The position numbers were made by a program, and so were the translations under genes. Below, piece after piece: positions 29,051-38,054 of a DNA stretch of 64,000 nucleotides (within the stretch, counting starts at the first letter, position 1; every line of letters begins with the position of its first letter). The stretch is taken from assembly GCA_014650415.1 (NCBI GenBank), contig BMUX01000011.1, positions 233,322 through 297,321 on the forward strand. The letters run 5' to 3'. The notes below the pieces were generated by a model. It ran no database searches and was not told where the DNA came from. It saw only the letters and a list, made by a program, of their open reading frames with translations. Origin of the DNA: Streptomyces spiroverticillatus. Its GTDB lineage: Bacteria > Actinomycetota > Actinomycetes > Streptomycetales > Streptomycetaceae.

Positions 29051-29097
29051 GGTCGGGGCCGCTCGGCGGAGATTATTTCCGTCGAGCGGCCCCGGCC
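29051..29097 (+). terminator. Long hairpin after infB
   Basis: Two 20-base arms with two mismatches (GGTCGGGGCCGCTCGGCGGA and its partner) flank the loop GATTATT. It may end or attenuate transcription before ylxP. Confidence 0.75.
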
Positions 29098-29177
29098 GTT
29101 GCGTGTACGGTTCTTGTGTCCCTGCCAAGCAGTGGCAGCGGCACATGAACCCGAACCGGCGGGACATCCGGACACAC

Positions 29178-29471
29178 ATGTATGTGGGGACTCTGTCCTT
29201 CGACCTCCTGCTCGGCGACGTCCGGTCGCTGAAGGAGAAACGCTCCGTCGTCCGGCCGATCGTCGCCGAGCTGCACCGCAAGTTCGCGGTCAGCGTGGCG
29301 GAGGTGGGCGACCAGGACCTCCATCGCAGGGCCGAGATCGGGGTTGCGGTGGTGGCCGGCGACACGGGGCACCTCACAGACGTACTGGACCGGTGCGAGC
29401 GGATGGTCGCCGCCCGGCCCGAGGTGGAGTTGCTGTCGGTACGGCGGCGGCTGCACAGTGACGAAGACTGA
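29178..29471 (+). CDS. ylxP: DUF503 family protein (YlxP)
   Basis: A 97-residue protein with the family start MYVGTLSFDLLLGDVRSLKE followed by KRSVVRPIVAEL and a ferredoxin-like alpha/beta pattern. DUF503 proteins are encoded between infB and rbfA in many Gram-positive bacteria and are thought to act in ribosome assembly. ATG 29178 fits the family; an in-frame ATG at 29145 would add 11 residues, and neither has a clear ribosome site. Confidence 0.88.
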   Translation: MYVGTLSFDLLLGDVRSLKEKRSVVRPIVAELHRKFAVSVAEVGDQDLHRRAEIGVAVVAGDTGHLTDVLDRCERMVAARPEVELLSVRRRLHSDED

Positions 29472-29497
29472 GCAAGAACACACAAGGAGAAGGACCA

Positions 29498-29947
29498 GTG
29501 GCCGACAACGCTCGGGCGAAGAAGCTGGCGGACCTCATTCAGCAGGTCGTCGCCGAGAAGCTCCTGCGCGGGGTCAAGGACCCGCGTCTGGGGACGCACG
29601 TGACGATCACGGACACCCGCGTCACCGGTGACCTGCGGGAGGCCACGGTCTTCTACACGGTGTACGGCGACGAGGAGGACCGGGCCAGCGCGGCGGCGGG
29701 CCTCCAGAGCGCCAAGGGCGTCCTGCGCTCCGCGGTCGGGCAGGCGGCGGGCACCAAGTTCACGCCGACCCTCACCTTCGTGGCGGACGCCCTCCCGGAG
29801 AACGCCAAGACGATCGAGGACCTCCTCGACAAGGCGCGGGCCACCGACGCCAAGGTGCGCGAGACCTCCTCCGGCGCGAAGTACGCCGGCGAGGCCGACC
29901 CGTACAAGAAGCCCGGTGACGACGACGAGGACGACGCCGCCGTATGA
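29498..29947 (+). CDS. rbfA: Ribosome-binding factor A
   Basis: A 149-residue 30S maturation factor with a KH-like fold. The family start ARAKKLADLIQQVVAEKL, KDPRLG and ATVFYTVYGDEEDR are present. An acidic C-terminal tail (DDDEDDAAV) extends it beyond the usual 120 residues. GTG 29498 follows AAGGAGAAGGA. The stop overlaps truB by four bases. Confidence 0.96.
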   Translation: MADNARAKKLADLIQQVVAEKLLRGVKDPRLGTHVTITDTRVTGDLREATVFYTVYGDEEDRASAAAGLQSAKGVLRSAVGQAAGTKFTPTLTFVADALPENAKTIEDLLDKARATDAKVRETSSGAKYAGEADPYKKPGDDDEDDAAV

Positions 29948-30846
29948 GCACAGCAGTAACGAAGACGCCGGACGGCCTTGTCATTGTCGACAAGCCGTCC
30001 GGCTTCACTTCGCACGACGTCGTCGCCAAGATGCGCGGGATCGCCAAGACCCGCCGCGTCGGCCACGCCGGAACGCTCGACCCGATGGCCACCGGCGTCC
30101 TCGTCCTGGGCGTCGAGAAGGCCACCAAGCTGCTCGGTCACCTCGCGCTGACCGAGAAGGAGTACCTGGGCACCATCCGGCTCGGCCAGGACACCCTGAC
30201 CGACGACGCCGAGGGCGACATCATCACGTCGACCGACGCCTCCGGGGTGACCCGCGAGGGCATCGACGCGGGCGTCGCCAAGCTGTCCGGCGACATTATG
30301 CAGGTGCCGTCCAAGGTCAGCGCCATCAAGATCGACGGCAAGCGCTCGTACAAGCGGGCCCGCGAGGGCGAGGACTTCGAGATCCCGGCCCGCCCGGTGA
30401 CCGTCTCCTCCTTCCAGGTGTACGACGTGCGCCCGGCGGTCGCGGAGGACGGCACCCCGGTCGTCGACCTGGTCGTCTCCGTCGTCTGCTCCTCGGGCAC
30501 CTACATCCGCGCCCTGGCCCGCGACCTCGGCGCCGGGCTCGGCGTCGGCGGACACCTCACGGCGCTGCGGCGCACGCGGGTGGGTCCGTACGGTCTGGAC
30601 GCGGCCCGCACCCTGGACCAGCACCAGGAGTCGCTGACCGTCATGCCGATCGCGGACGCGGCGGCGAAGGCGTTCCCGCGCTGGGACGTGGACGAGAAGC
30701 GCGCCGGCCTGATCATGAACGGCGTACGGATCGACATGCCCGCGCACGAGCGCAACCCGGTGGCCGTCTACGGCCCCGACGGGCGTTTCCTCGCCCTGGT
30801 CGAGGACCAGAAGGGCAAGGCCAAGAGCCTGGCCGTCTTCGGCTAG
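29944..30846 (+). CDS. truB: tRNA pseudouridine-55 synthase
   Basis: A 300-residue enzyme that makes pseudouridine 55 in the T loop of tRNAs. It has the N-terminal DGLVIVDKPSGFTSHDVV, the catalytic Asp in GTLDPMATGVLVLG, KSYKRAREGE-like binding residues and VVCSSGTYIRALARDLG. A PUA-like C-terminal domain follows. It overlaps rbfA (ATGA) and is followed by a strong terminator, which ends the operon. Confidence 0.96.
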   Translation: MSTAVTKTPDGLVIVDKPSGFTSHDVVAKMRGIAKTRRVGHAGTLDPMATGVLVLGVEKATKLLGHLALTEKEYLGTIRLGQDTLTDDAEGDIITSTDASGVTREGIDAGVAKLSGDIMQVPSKVSAIKIDGKRSYKRAREGEDFEIPARPVTVSSFQVYDVRPAVAEDGTPVVDLVVSVVCSSGTYIRALARDLGAGLGVGGHLTALRRTRVGPYGLDAARTLDQHQESLTVMPIADAAAKAFPRWDVDEKRAGLIMNGVRIDMPAHERNPVAVYGPDGRFLALVEDQKGKAKSLAVFG

Positions 30847-30866
30847 CACCGGTCCTGGCTGCGACA

Positions 30867-30904
30867 CCGTGGAGCGGGCGGACGACGCGCCGTCCGCTCC
30901 ACGG
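30867..30904 (+). terminator. Terminator after truB
   Basis: CCGTGGAGCGG(g)CGGACG pairs with CGTCCGCTCCACGG around a short loop, 20 bases past the truB stop. The remaining 170 bases to the next gene hold no gene that I can support. Confidence 0.85.
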
Positions 30905-31075
30905 TCCCCTCCCGCTTCCCCCCTGCCTTGGGGTCTGTCCGTTTCACGCGGCCGATTCACCCCTACGAGCGGGCGCTCGGAGTGAATGCGGGGAGTGACG
31001 GGGGGCGCTTTCGGCAGGCGTGCTTCTGCCGCTGATCATCCTCTGCCTACGGTCATGGGCAGGGGGTGTTCCTTT

Positions 31076-34000
31076 ATGGCGGCGGACGGGACTCGGCCGG
31101 ACGAGGGGCCGGGGCCGGACCGGGTCCCGCCGGTGGCGCTGGTGCGGATCTGCGACCTGGCCGGGCGGCCGCGCGGCACCGGTTTCGTCGCCGACGACCT
31201 CGGCACCGTCGTCACCAGCCACGAGGCCGTCGACGGCCTCACCCGCCTGGTCCTGCACGCCCCCGGCGACCGCACCTGCCTCGCCGAGCACGACGCCATC
31301 ACCCCGCTCCCCGAGTCCGGTCTCGCCCTCGTACGCACCTCGGGGCTCGACGTGCGCCCGCTGCCGGTGACCGGGCGGCGCAAGGTCGCGGTCGGGACGT
31401 ACGTACGGCTGGCGGCCGGTGGCTGGCGGGAGGCGCGGGTCCTGGGCGCCGCCCCCGTGACGTACACCGCGACCGACCGCTTCCACCTGCTGGACTCCGC
31501 GATGGAACTGGCCATGGGCACGGCGGGCAGCGACGCGCTGCGCCTGGGCGGGGCGGCGGCCGGCGGACCGGTCCTCGACGCCTCGACGGGGGCGGTCCTC
31601 GCAGTCCTCGGTACGTCGCTGCTTCCCCAAGCTCTCAACTTCGTTCGAGCAGGGGATGCCCCACACGCCCATCGGGCGGCCGGGTTCGCGGTGCCGCTCG
31701 GGGGTTCGGACGGCGGCCCCCTCGGCGAGCTGCTGCGACGGAACGCCGCGACCGTCCCCGCGTACGGCGAGGACCTCAACCTGGCGGGCGCCCTCCAGCT
31801 CACCGGCACCTCCGTCGGCCCGGCCGGCGGGCCGAGCATCTGGCGCGACCCGGTGGAACGGGCCTGCCTGCGCCGGGAGTTCGAGGACTTCACGACGGGC
31901 GAGGCGTACGTCCTCGGACTGGTCGGCACACCCGGTACCGGCCGCACCACCGAACTCCGCGCGCTGGCCGCCCGCCGCGCCTGCGGCCCCGAACCCGCCC
32001 CGACCATCTGGCTGCGCGGGGCCGACCTGCGCAGCACCGACGACTCGGTGGCGGACGCGGTCGGCCGGGTGCTCGCGCAGGCGGGCCGGATCGTCGCCGC
32101 CTCCGGGACACCGGGGGACATGTCCGTCGCCACGCCCGAGCGCGTGGCCCGGCTGGCGGCGCACGCGGGCCGCCCCCTGCTCGTACTCCTCGACGGACCG
32201 GAGGAGATGCCGCCCGTCCTCGCCCACCGCCTCCCCGAGTGGACCTCCGGCACGGGGCGGTGGCTGTACGAGTACGGGGCGCGGCTGGTGGTGGGCTGCC
32301 GCCCGGAACACTGGGAGCAGGCGGGGGACCTGTACCCGGGAGCGCTCACCGTCCCCCTCGGCGACCTCTCCGACGAGGAGTCGGTGCACGCCCGCGAGCG
32401 CTACGGCCTCGAGGCCGGGGCCCTGCACGAGGCCGACGCCCGCCACCCGCTCACGCTGCGCCTGCTGGCGGAGGTGCGGGCGGCGGTCCCGGAGGGCGCG
32501 GACGGGGTGCCCGGCTGCCCGACCCGGGAGGAGGTCTTCGAGGCGCACCTGGCGCTGATGTGCCTGCGGGTGGCGGTACGGGTGGCGGCCGCCCGGCGCC
32601 CGGCCGTGCGGGGGAGCGCGGTGCGCCGCCTGGCGGCGGAGGTGTCGGGCCGCGTCCACGAGGCGGCCCGTCGCTGCCTGGGCCCGGGCCAGGGCGAGTT
32701 GGACCGCGCCTCCTTCGAGGAGATCTTCCCGTGGCGCACGGGCTGGGCCTCCGCCGTCCTGACGGAGGGCGTCCTGGTCCCGGCGGGCGCGGGCTACCGC
32801 TTCGCGCACGAGGAGGTGGCGGACTGGGTGCAGGGGGCGCACCTGGATCTGGGGGAGGCGGTGGAGGGGCTGGTGTGGCACTCGGCCCACGACGTCCCCA
32901 CCGGTGAACCGGCTCCGGAGGCCCCCCGGGTCCTCCCGGTGCCCCGGCACCGCATCGGCCCCGTCGTCGAAGCCCTGCTCCTGCTGGAACGCCACCTAGG
33001 CCCCGACCAACTGACCACCCAACTCCGCGAGTTGATCCAAGCCCTCGCCACCCTCGACGGCGACGACCCCCACTGGTGGGCCTCCCGCCTCCTCGCCGAG
33101 ACCCTCCTCCGCGTCCCCGACCTCGCCCCCTACCGCCCCGTGCTCAAGGAGCTCGCCGAGACCCTCACCACCCACTCCCTCCAAGCAGGCGGCCCGCACA
33201 CCCACCCCGGCTTCGCCCACTTCGCCCCCTGGTTCTGGGAACGCCTCGCCCTCGACCAGGCCGAACGCATCGACCTCCTGCGCATCCTCGTCCCCGCCGA
33301 CGGCCCTCCCGAGTCCCCGACCGGCCCCCGCCATCTCGACTCCGTCGCCCGCATCCTGGTCGCCGACGTCCGCCGCGTACAGGTCCTCCTCTGCTCCTGG
33401 TTCGACGACACCCGCCCCCTGCCCGGCGGCGCCCGCCTCACCGTCGCCGAGGTCGCCCAGGCCCTCCTGCACACCCACCGCAGGCTGGCCCTGGACGACC
33501 TCGTGGAGACCCTCGTGCAGGCCGGTCACCCCCGTGCCGACGAACTCCTGCGCGTCCTGGCCGCCGACGAGCCCTCCGCCCTGTGCCGGGCCGTCGACCG
33601 GTGGGCGCACGACGAGCGGGCCGAGCGCCGGGTGGCCGCGGCCTCGTACGCCGGGGTGGTCGCCCCGTACGCCACGAGCAGCGCCGACCGGGAGCTGCTG
33701 CGGTTCGCCGCCCTCGCCCTGCTCGCCCGGGGCAGCGACCTCGCCCTGCACGGGGCCGCGCTCGCGCTCCTCGTACGGGATCCGGCGTCGCGGTCGCGGT
33801 TCCTGCCGCGCGCGGTGGCCGCGTTCGTGGTCGGCGAGCCGAGGGTCCCCGCCCAGGCCCTGGTCAGCGCGCTCGGGACGCACCCCGAGCCGGTGCTCGC
33901 CGCGCTCCAGACCGCGCTGCACTCGGCGGGCCCCCGGGCGGGCGAGGTGCTGCGGGCCCTGTCCGGGGTGCAGACGCCCGCGCTGGCCCGCCGCGCCGCC

Positions 34001-34570
34001 GCCCTGGTCGCGGAGTACGTGGCGCGCAGGCCGGAGGGGGCGGTGCATGCCGCCGCGTTCGTGGAGGAGCGCCTGGAGTGCGGGCCGGGTGCGCGGGCCG
34101 TGCTGTTTCCGCTGGTCAGCGGGATGCTCCGGGGGAGTCCCTGTGAGGTGCGGAGCGCGCTGGCCCCGGTGCTCGCCGCGCCCGGGACGCCGGTGTCGGG
34201 GCCGCTCAGGGCCGAGCTCCTCGACGTACTCCTGGAGTACGAGGAGTACCTGCGCGACGATCCGGCGCACGGCCGGGACTTCGCCGTGCCCGACGCCGTG
34301 CTGCGGGCCGCCGCGCTCGGGGCGGGCGGCCGGGCGGAGGAGCGGACCCGGGAGCTGGTGCGGCGCACGGGCGCGCTGTTGGTGCGCACCCCCGAGGGGG
34401 CGTCCTGCTTCGACCGGCGGCTGGTGGCGCTGGCCCGGGAGGTGCCGGGGTTCGCGCGGCTGGTGGCGGGGTGGCTGGAGGGGGCGCCGGGGGAGTGGGC
34501 GGCGATGGTGGGACCCAGCTCGCGCCGGATGCTGGGGGTCCTGGCGGAATCGAGCCTGTCCGGAGTCTGA
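31076..34570 (+). CDS. Large protein with a degenerate trypsin-like domain and a STAND-like NTPase region
   Basis: A 1164-residue protein. Residues about 20-190 look like a chymotrypsin-fold protease (GTGFVADDLGTVVTSHEAV with His49), but the usual catalytic Asp position reads ESGLALV, and the Ser motif GDSGGPV reads AAAGGPV (Ala162). An NTPase region follows with Walker A GTPGTGRTT (Arg290 where Lys is usual) and Walker B LLVLLDGPEE. The C-terminal 600 residues are helical with HEAT-like hydrophobic periodicity. It is probably a scaffold or regulator rather than a protease. ATG 31076 is preceded by AGGGGGT. It sits between truB and ribF. Confidence 0.75.
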   Translation: MAADGTRPDEGPGPDRVPPVALVRICDLAGRPRGTGFVADDLGTVVTSHEAVDGLTRLVLHAPGDRTCLAEHDAITPLPESGLALVRTSGLDVRPLPVTGRRKVAVGTYVRLAAGGWREARVLGAAPVTYTATDRFHLLDSAMELAMGTAGSDALRLGGAAAGGPVLDASTGAVLAVLGTSLLPQALNFVRAGDAPHAHRAAGFAVPLGGSDGGPLGELLRRNAATVPAYGEDLNLAGALQLTGTSVGPAGGPSIWRDPVERACLRREFEDFTTGEAYVLGLVGTPGTGRTTELRALAARRACGPEPAPTIWLRGADLRSTDDSVADAVGRVLAQAGRIVAASGTPGDMSVATPERVARLAAHAGRPLLVLLDGPEEMPPVLAHRLPEWTSGTGRWLYEYGARLVVGCRPEHWEQAGDLYPGALTVPLGDLSDEESVHARERYGLEAGALHEADARHPLTLRLLAEVRAAVPEGADGVPGCPTREEVFEAHLALMCLRVAVRVAAARRPAVRGSAVRRLAAEVSGRVHEAARRCLGPGQGELDRASFEEIFPWRTGWASAVLTEGVLVPAGAGYRFAHEEVADWVQGAHLDLGEAVEGLVWHSAHDVPTGEPAPEAPRVLPVPRHRIGPVVEALLLLERHLGPDQLTTQLRELIQALATLDGDDPHWWASRLLAETLLRVPDLAPYRPVLKELAETLTTHSLQAGGPHTHPGFAHFAPWFWERLALDQAERIDLLRILVPADGPPESPTGPRHLDSVARILVADVRRVQVLLCSWFDDTRPLPGGARLTVAEVAQALLHTHRRLALDDLVETLVQAGHPRADELLRVLAADEPSALCRAVDRWAHDERAERRVAAASYAGVVAPYATSSADRELLRFAALALLARGSDLALHGAALALLVRDPASRSRFLPRAVAAFVVGEPRVPAQALVSALGTHPEPVLAALQTALHSAGPRAGEVLRALSGVQTPALARRAAALVAEYVARRPEGAVHAAAFVEERLECGPGARAVLFPLVSGMLRGSPCEVRSALAPVLAAPGTPVSGPLRAELLDVLLEYEEYLRDDPAHGRDFAVPDAVLRAAALGAGGRAEERTRELVRRTGALLVRTPEGASCFDRRLVALAREVPGFARLVAGWLEGAPGEWAAMVGPSSRRMLGVLAESSLSGV

Positions 34571-34714
34571 GACCCGGGTCGAAGGACACCGATGCGGGGG
34601 GCCGCGCCCGGGCATGGCAGTCTTAGACCTGCGTAAGAGCATGTCCAGGAGGTCCGCCGGATCCCCGGGCAGCCCACCATCACGTACCAGAGACGTACAC
34701 AAGGAGCGGTCACA

Positions 34715-35668
34715 GTGCAGCGCTGGCGCGGCTTGGAGGACATTCCCCAGGACTGGGGACGCAGCGTCGTCACCATCGGCTCCTACGACGGCGTGCACCG
34801 AGGGCACCAGCTGATCATCGGGCGGACCGTCGAGCGCGCCCGTGAGCTGGGTGTGCAGTCGGTCGTCGTGACGTTCGACCCGCACCCGAGCGAGGTCGTG
34901 CGGCCGGGCAGCCACCCGCCGCTGCTGGCCCCGCACCACCGGCGTGCGGAGCTGATGGCGGAGCTGGGCGTCGACGCGCTGCTGATCCTGCCCTTCACGG
35001 CCGAGTTCTCGAAGCTCAGCCCCGCCGACTTCGTGGTGAAGGTGCTGGTCGACAAGCTGCACGCGCAGCTCGTCGTGGAGGGGCCGAACTTCCGGTTCGG
35101 GCACAAGGCCGCCGGGAACGTGGAGTTCCTGGCCGAGCTGGGGCCGACGTACGACTACGGCGTCGAGGTCATCGACCTGTTCGTGAGCGGGGATGCGGGC
35201 GGCGGCGAGCCGTTCTCCTCCACCCTGACCCGCCGCCTGGTCGCCGAGGGCGACGTGGCCGGGGCCGCCGAGATCCTGGGCCGCCCGCACGCCGTCGAAG
35301 GCGTCGTCGTACGAGGTGAGCAGCGCGGCCGCGAGCTGGGCTACCCGACGGCGAACGTCGAGACGCTGCCGCACACCGCGATTCCCGCCGACGGCGTGTA
35401 CGCGGGCTGGCTGACCGCCGACGGCGAGCGGATGCCCGCCGCGATCTCGGTCGGCACCAACCCGCAGTTCGAGGGCAAGAAGCGGACGGTGGAGGCGTAC
35501 GCCATCGACCGGGTCGGCCTGGACCTGTACGGGATGCACGTGGCCGTGGAGTTCCTCGCGTACGTGCGCGGCATGGCGAAGTTCGAGTCGCTGGAGGGCC
35601 TGCTGGAGGCCATCGCGGACGACGTGAAGCAGGCGCGGTCCCTGACGGCGGACGCGGACGCGAAGTAG
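34715..35668 (+). CDS. ribF: Bifunctional riboflavin kinase / FAD synthetase
   Basis: A 317-residue enzyme that makes FMN from riboflavin and then FAD. The N-terminal nucleotidyltransferase domain has TIGSYDGVHRGHQ and VTFDPHPSEVV; the C-terminal kinase domain has FSSTLTRRLVAEGDV, RGRELGYPTANVE, GVYAGW and GTNPQFEGKKRTVE. GTG 34715 follows AAGGAGCGG. It is a usual member of this gene neighbourhood. A terminator lies eight bases beyond its stop. Confidence 0.97.
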   Translation: MQRWRGLEDIPQDWGRSVVTIGSYDGVHRGHQLIIGRTVERARELGVQSVVVTFDPHPSEVVRPGSHPPLLAPHHRRAELMAELGVDALLILPFTAEFSKLSPADFVVKVLVDKLHAQLVVEGPNFRFGHKAAGNVEFLAELGPTYDYGVEVIDLFVSGDAGGGEPFSSTLTRRLVAEGDVAGAAEILGRPHAVEGVVVRGEQRGRELGYPTANVETLPHTAIPADGVYAGWLTADGERMPAAISVGTNPQFEGKKRTVEAYAIDRVGLDLYGMHVAVEFLAYVRGMAKFESLEGLLEAIADDVKQARSLTADADAK

Positions 35669-35675
35669 GCACGAC

Positions 35676-35709
35676 GAAGGGCCCTCCCGGGAACCGGGAG
35701 GGCCCTTTC
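35676..35709. terminator. Bidirectional terminator between ribF and the amine oxidase gene
   Basis: GAAGGGCCCTCCCGG and CCGGGAGGGCCCTTTC form a 15-bp stem with a GAA loop between convergent genes. Confidence 0.9.
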
Positions 35710-35717
35710 GCATGCGC

Positions 35718-37628
35718 TCACCCCGTGTGCACCTCCAGCGCCACCCGCACCGCCGACTCCAGCGCCCCCTCGATCCACGCGGGCTTGATGGACGTGTGGC
35801 AGCCCGCGAAGTGCAGACGGCCCTCGGCGGCCGGAATGTCGGGGAAGAGCTCGGTGTGCTGGCCGGGCAGGAGCACGGACGCCTCCCCGTACGCGTACGG
35901 GTCGCGCATCCAGGACTGGGTCTTGCCGACGCCCGTGTAGAACACCTCGATCCGCTGCCCGTACACGTCCTGCACCCCGCCCAGTGCGCGCGGGTAGCGC
36001 TCCTCGTCGTCGAAGCAGTCCCACTTCAGCGCGTCGTCGGACCAGCTGTACGAGGCGAGCAGGACGCCGCCGTCGCTGCCGGGGACCGGGTGGGAGGGCT
36101 GGAACATGAACCGGTTGGCGTTGTCGGTCACCGACCCGCCGCCGCGCAGGTGCACCGCCTGCGGCTGTTCGTGCTGGGCGGCCCGGTGCGCCGCGTAGTG
36201 CGCCCGCTGCCCCGGGGAGACGTGCCCCTTGGGTACGGAGGGGTGGGCGCCCAGGAGCGACCCGTCCGCGGGGGCCCTGCCCCGCCGGTACTCCTCGTAC
36301 AGGCCCGGGCGCATCGCCTCCAGCTCCCGCTTCCAGTCCTTCTCCTCGAACTCCCACCAGCGGCGCGAGAATTCGAGCAGCACCTTGGTCGCCGAGTCGT
36401 AGTGCACCTCGGTGACCGCGCGCCGCTTGCCGTAGGAGAGGGGCGGGGTGAAGGTCACGTGCCGCAGGCCGCTGAAGGGGACGGTGAGGATCACCTCGTC
36501 GCCGTGGAAGGTCTCCTGCTCGACGTCCGCGCCGCCGCGCCCCTCGGAGACGGTGTGCACGCTCACCCCGCGCGGCCCGTGCTCGACGCGCACCGCCCGC
36601 CGGTCGAGCCGCACCACGTCCTCCACCCTCTCGTAGAGCGCGTCGGCGAAGGTCGCGGTGCCGCCCGGGAGTTCGTAGAAGGCGGTGTCCGGGCTGATGA
36701 GGGCCGCGGACAGGAAGCTGTGCACGAAGCCGAGGTTGAGCCGGGAGGTGAGGTTCTCGACGGTGCCGATCAGGTCGATCGTGGCCTCGTCCAGGTTCGC
36801 CCGCTCCGTCAGGTAGCGGTTCATGGAGTGGTTGCCGTACGTCTGAAGGACCGTCGCCCAGCCCTCCACCAGCTCGTCGCCGCTCTTCCCGTCGATCAGC
36901 GCGCGTACGGGTGCGAGCGCGGCGCGCAGGATGTCCGTGGAGGTCTTGTCCTCGAACGCGGCGGGGACGCCGAAGGAGCGGTTGAGCGGACGCGGGTCGC
37001 GCCGGTAGTCGGCGCGGCGCACCCGGACGCCGTTGGCGCAGATCCAGGTGTGCCGGGCCGGTTCGCCGGCGGCGTCCACATCGGTGAGGTGGAAGCGCCG
37101 GCGCTTCAGGCCGAGGGCGTCCATCAGACCGGTGGCCAGCGGATGGCTGGCGGGGATGCGCATGGCGCCCGCCTCGGCGTACTGCTTCGGGTCGGCGAAG
37201 GGCTGTTCGGCCCGCTCGTGGCCGCCGGTCCGGAAGGTCTTGATCCGGCCGCCGACCCGGTTGCCGTTGGCCTCGATCACCGTCACCTTGTGCCCCGCCT
37301 GCTTCAGCAGGTGTGCGGCGGCCATCCCGGCCGGGCCCGCGCCGACGACCAGCACCTTCTTGGGGGCACGGCGGCTGCGCGGCAGTCCGTCGCCCAGCAG
37401 GATGCGCGTGTAGCGCGGAACCAGCGGCCGGTTGTCCCGGTCCAGGACGAGTACGGCACGGGCCACGGCCCGGCAGACGTCCCGGGCGGCGGGGGCCGCG
37501 GCCGGTGCCGGGCCCGCGGCGACGGCGGTCGGGATGGTTCCGGCGGGGGAGGGCAGGGCGAGGCTCGCGGCGAGGGCGGCGGTGCCGGTGGCGGCCATGA
37601 CCGTACGCCGAGAAGGTGGTGTGTTCAT
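35718..37628 (-). CDS. Secreted flavin-dependent amine / L-amino acid oxidase
   Basis: A 636-residue FAD enzyme. The N-terminus SRRTVMAATGTAALAASLAL is a Tat signal peptide, so it is exported folded with its FAD. The FAD-binding VLVVGAGPAGMAAAHLLKQA and GNRVGGRIKTF, a central substrate domain and the C-terminal LHFAGCHTSIKPAWIEGALE are present. Secreted streptomycete L-amino acid (including L-glutamate) oxidases have this build; they form a keto acid, ammonia and hydrogen peroxide. Substrate specificity cannot be read. No clear ribosome site precedes ATG 37628. Confidence 0.9.
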   Translation of the reverse strand: MNTPPSRRTVMAATGTAALAASLALPSPAGTIPTAVAAGPAPAAAPAARDVCRAVARAVLVLDRDNRPLVPRYTRILLGDGLPRSRRAPKKVLVVGAGPAGMAAAHLLKQAGHKVTVIEANGNRVGGRIKTFRTGGHERAEQPFADPKQYAEAGAMRIPASHPLATGLMDALGLKRRRFHLTDVDAAGEPARHTWICANGVRVRRADYRRDPRPLNRSFGVPAAFEDKTSTDILRAALAPVRALIDGKSGDELVEGWATVLQTYGNHSMNRYLTERANLDEATIDLIGTVENLTSRLNLGFVHSFLSAALISPDTAFYELPGGTATFADALYERVEDVVRLDRRAVRVEHGPRGVSVHTVSEGRGGADVEQETFHGDEVILTVPFSGLRHVTFTPPLSYGKRRAVTEVHYDSATKVLLEFSRRWWEFEEKDWKRELEAMRPGLYEEYRRGRAPADGSLLGAHPSVPKGHVSPGQRAHYAAHRAAQHEQPQAVHLRGGGSVTDNANRFMFQPSHPVPGSDGGVLLASYSWSDDALKWDCFDDEERYPRALGGVQDVYGQRIEVFYTGVGKTQSWMRDPYAYGEASVLLPGQHTELFPDIPAAEGRLHFAGCHTSIKPAWIEGALESAVRVALEVHTG

Positions 37629-37800
37629 GATTCATACGTTCGGGGACCGGGGCCGGTGGACGGCGGCGCACACTCGGACGGGTGCGCCCATTCACCCGTA
37701 CCGCCCAACGGCGCACGTCCGGTTCCGGGTGCGGCCCCGGGTGACCTGCGGCAACGTGGTGGGGGATCCGTATCCCCGTACCCCTGGGAAAGGCGAGACC

Positions 37801-38007
37801 GTGACCGACGCCGAAAGCACTTTCGACAAGCTCAAGGGCAAGGCCAAGGAACTGGGCGGCAAGGCCACCGGCAACGACCGGCTGGAGTCCGAGGGCCAGA
37901 CCGACCAGCTCAAGGCGAAGGCCGAAGAGCTGGGGAACAAGGTCAAGGACAAGGTCGAGGGGATCAAGGACTCCCTCACCGGCAACAAGAAGGACGACGA
38001 CGCCTGA
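37801..38007 (+). CDS. CsbD-like stress protein
   Basis: A 68-residue very hydrophilic protein of the CsbD family: FDKLKGKAKELGGKATGNDR followed by LKAKAEELGNKVKDKVEGIK. It is rich in Lys, Asp and Glu and is probably a soluble or unstructured stress protein, often under general stress sigma factors. GTG 37801 follows GGGAAAGGCGAG. A divergent oxidase lies upstream and a convergent transporter downstream. Confidence 0.9.
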   Translation: MTDAESTFDKLKGKAKELGGKATGNDRLESEGQTDQLKAKAEELGNKVKDKVEGIKDSLTGNKKDDDA

Positions 38008-38028
38008 CGTTCCGGCGCGCGCGTGAGA

Positions 38029-38054
38029 GGGCCCCGGTGTGCACGCCGGGGCCC
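38029..38054. terminator. Hairpin between the CsbD gene and the ABC transporter operon
   Basis: GGGCCCCGG and CCGGGGCCC form a perfect 9-bp stem with an eight-base loop; it touches the stop codon of the minus-strand ATPase gene. Confidence 0.8.

Noticed and set aside
25777..29175. A very long open frame on the minus strand opposite infB, rich in Thr, Gly and Arg
   Set aside because: It is antisense to the clearly conserved infB and arises from the GC codon bias and the Gly/Pro linker; it has no family motifs.
31076..34570. Defence island around the protease/NTPase protein
   Set aside because: Both neighbours (truB, ribF) are core genes in their usual order, and no mobile or other defence genes are nearby.
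34571..34714. FMN riboswitch ahead of ribF
   Set aside because: The conserved stem and loop sequences of that riboswitch were not recognisable.
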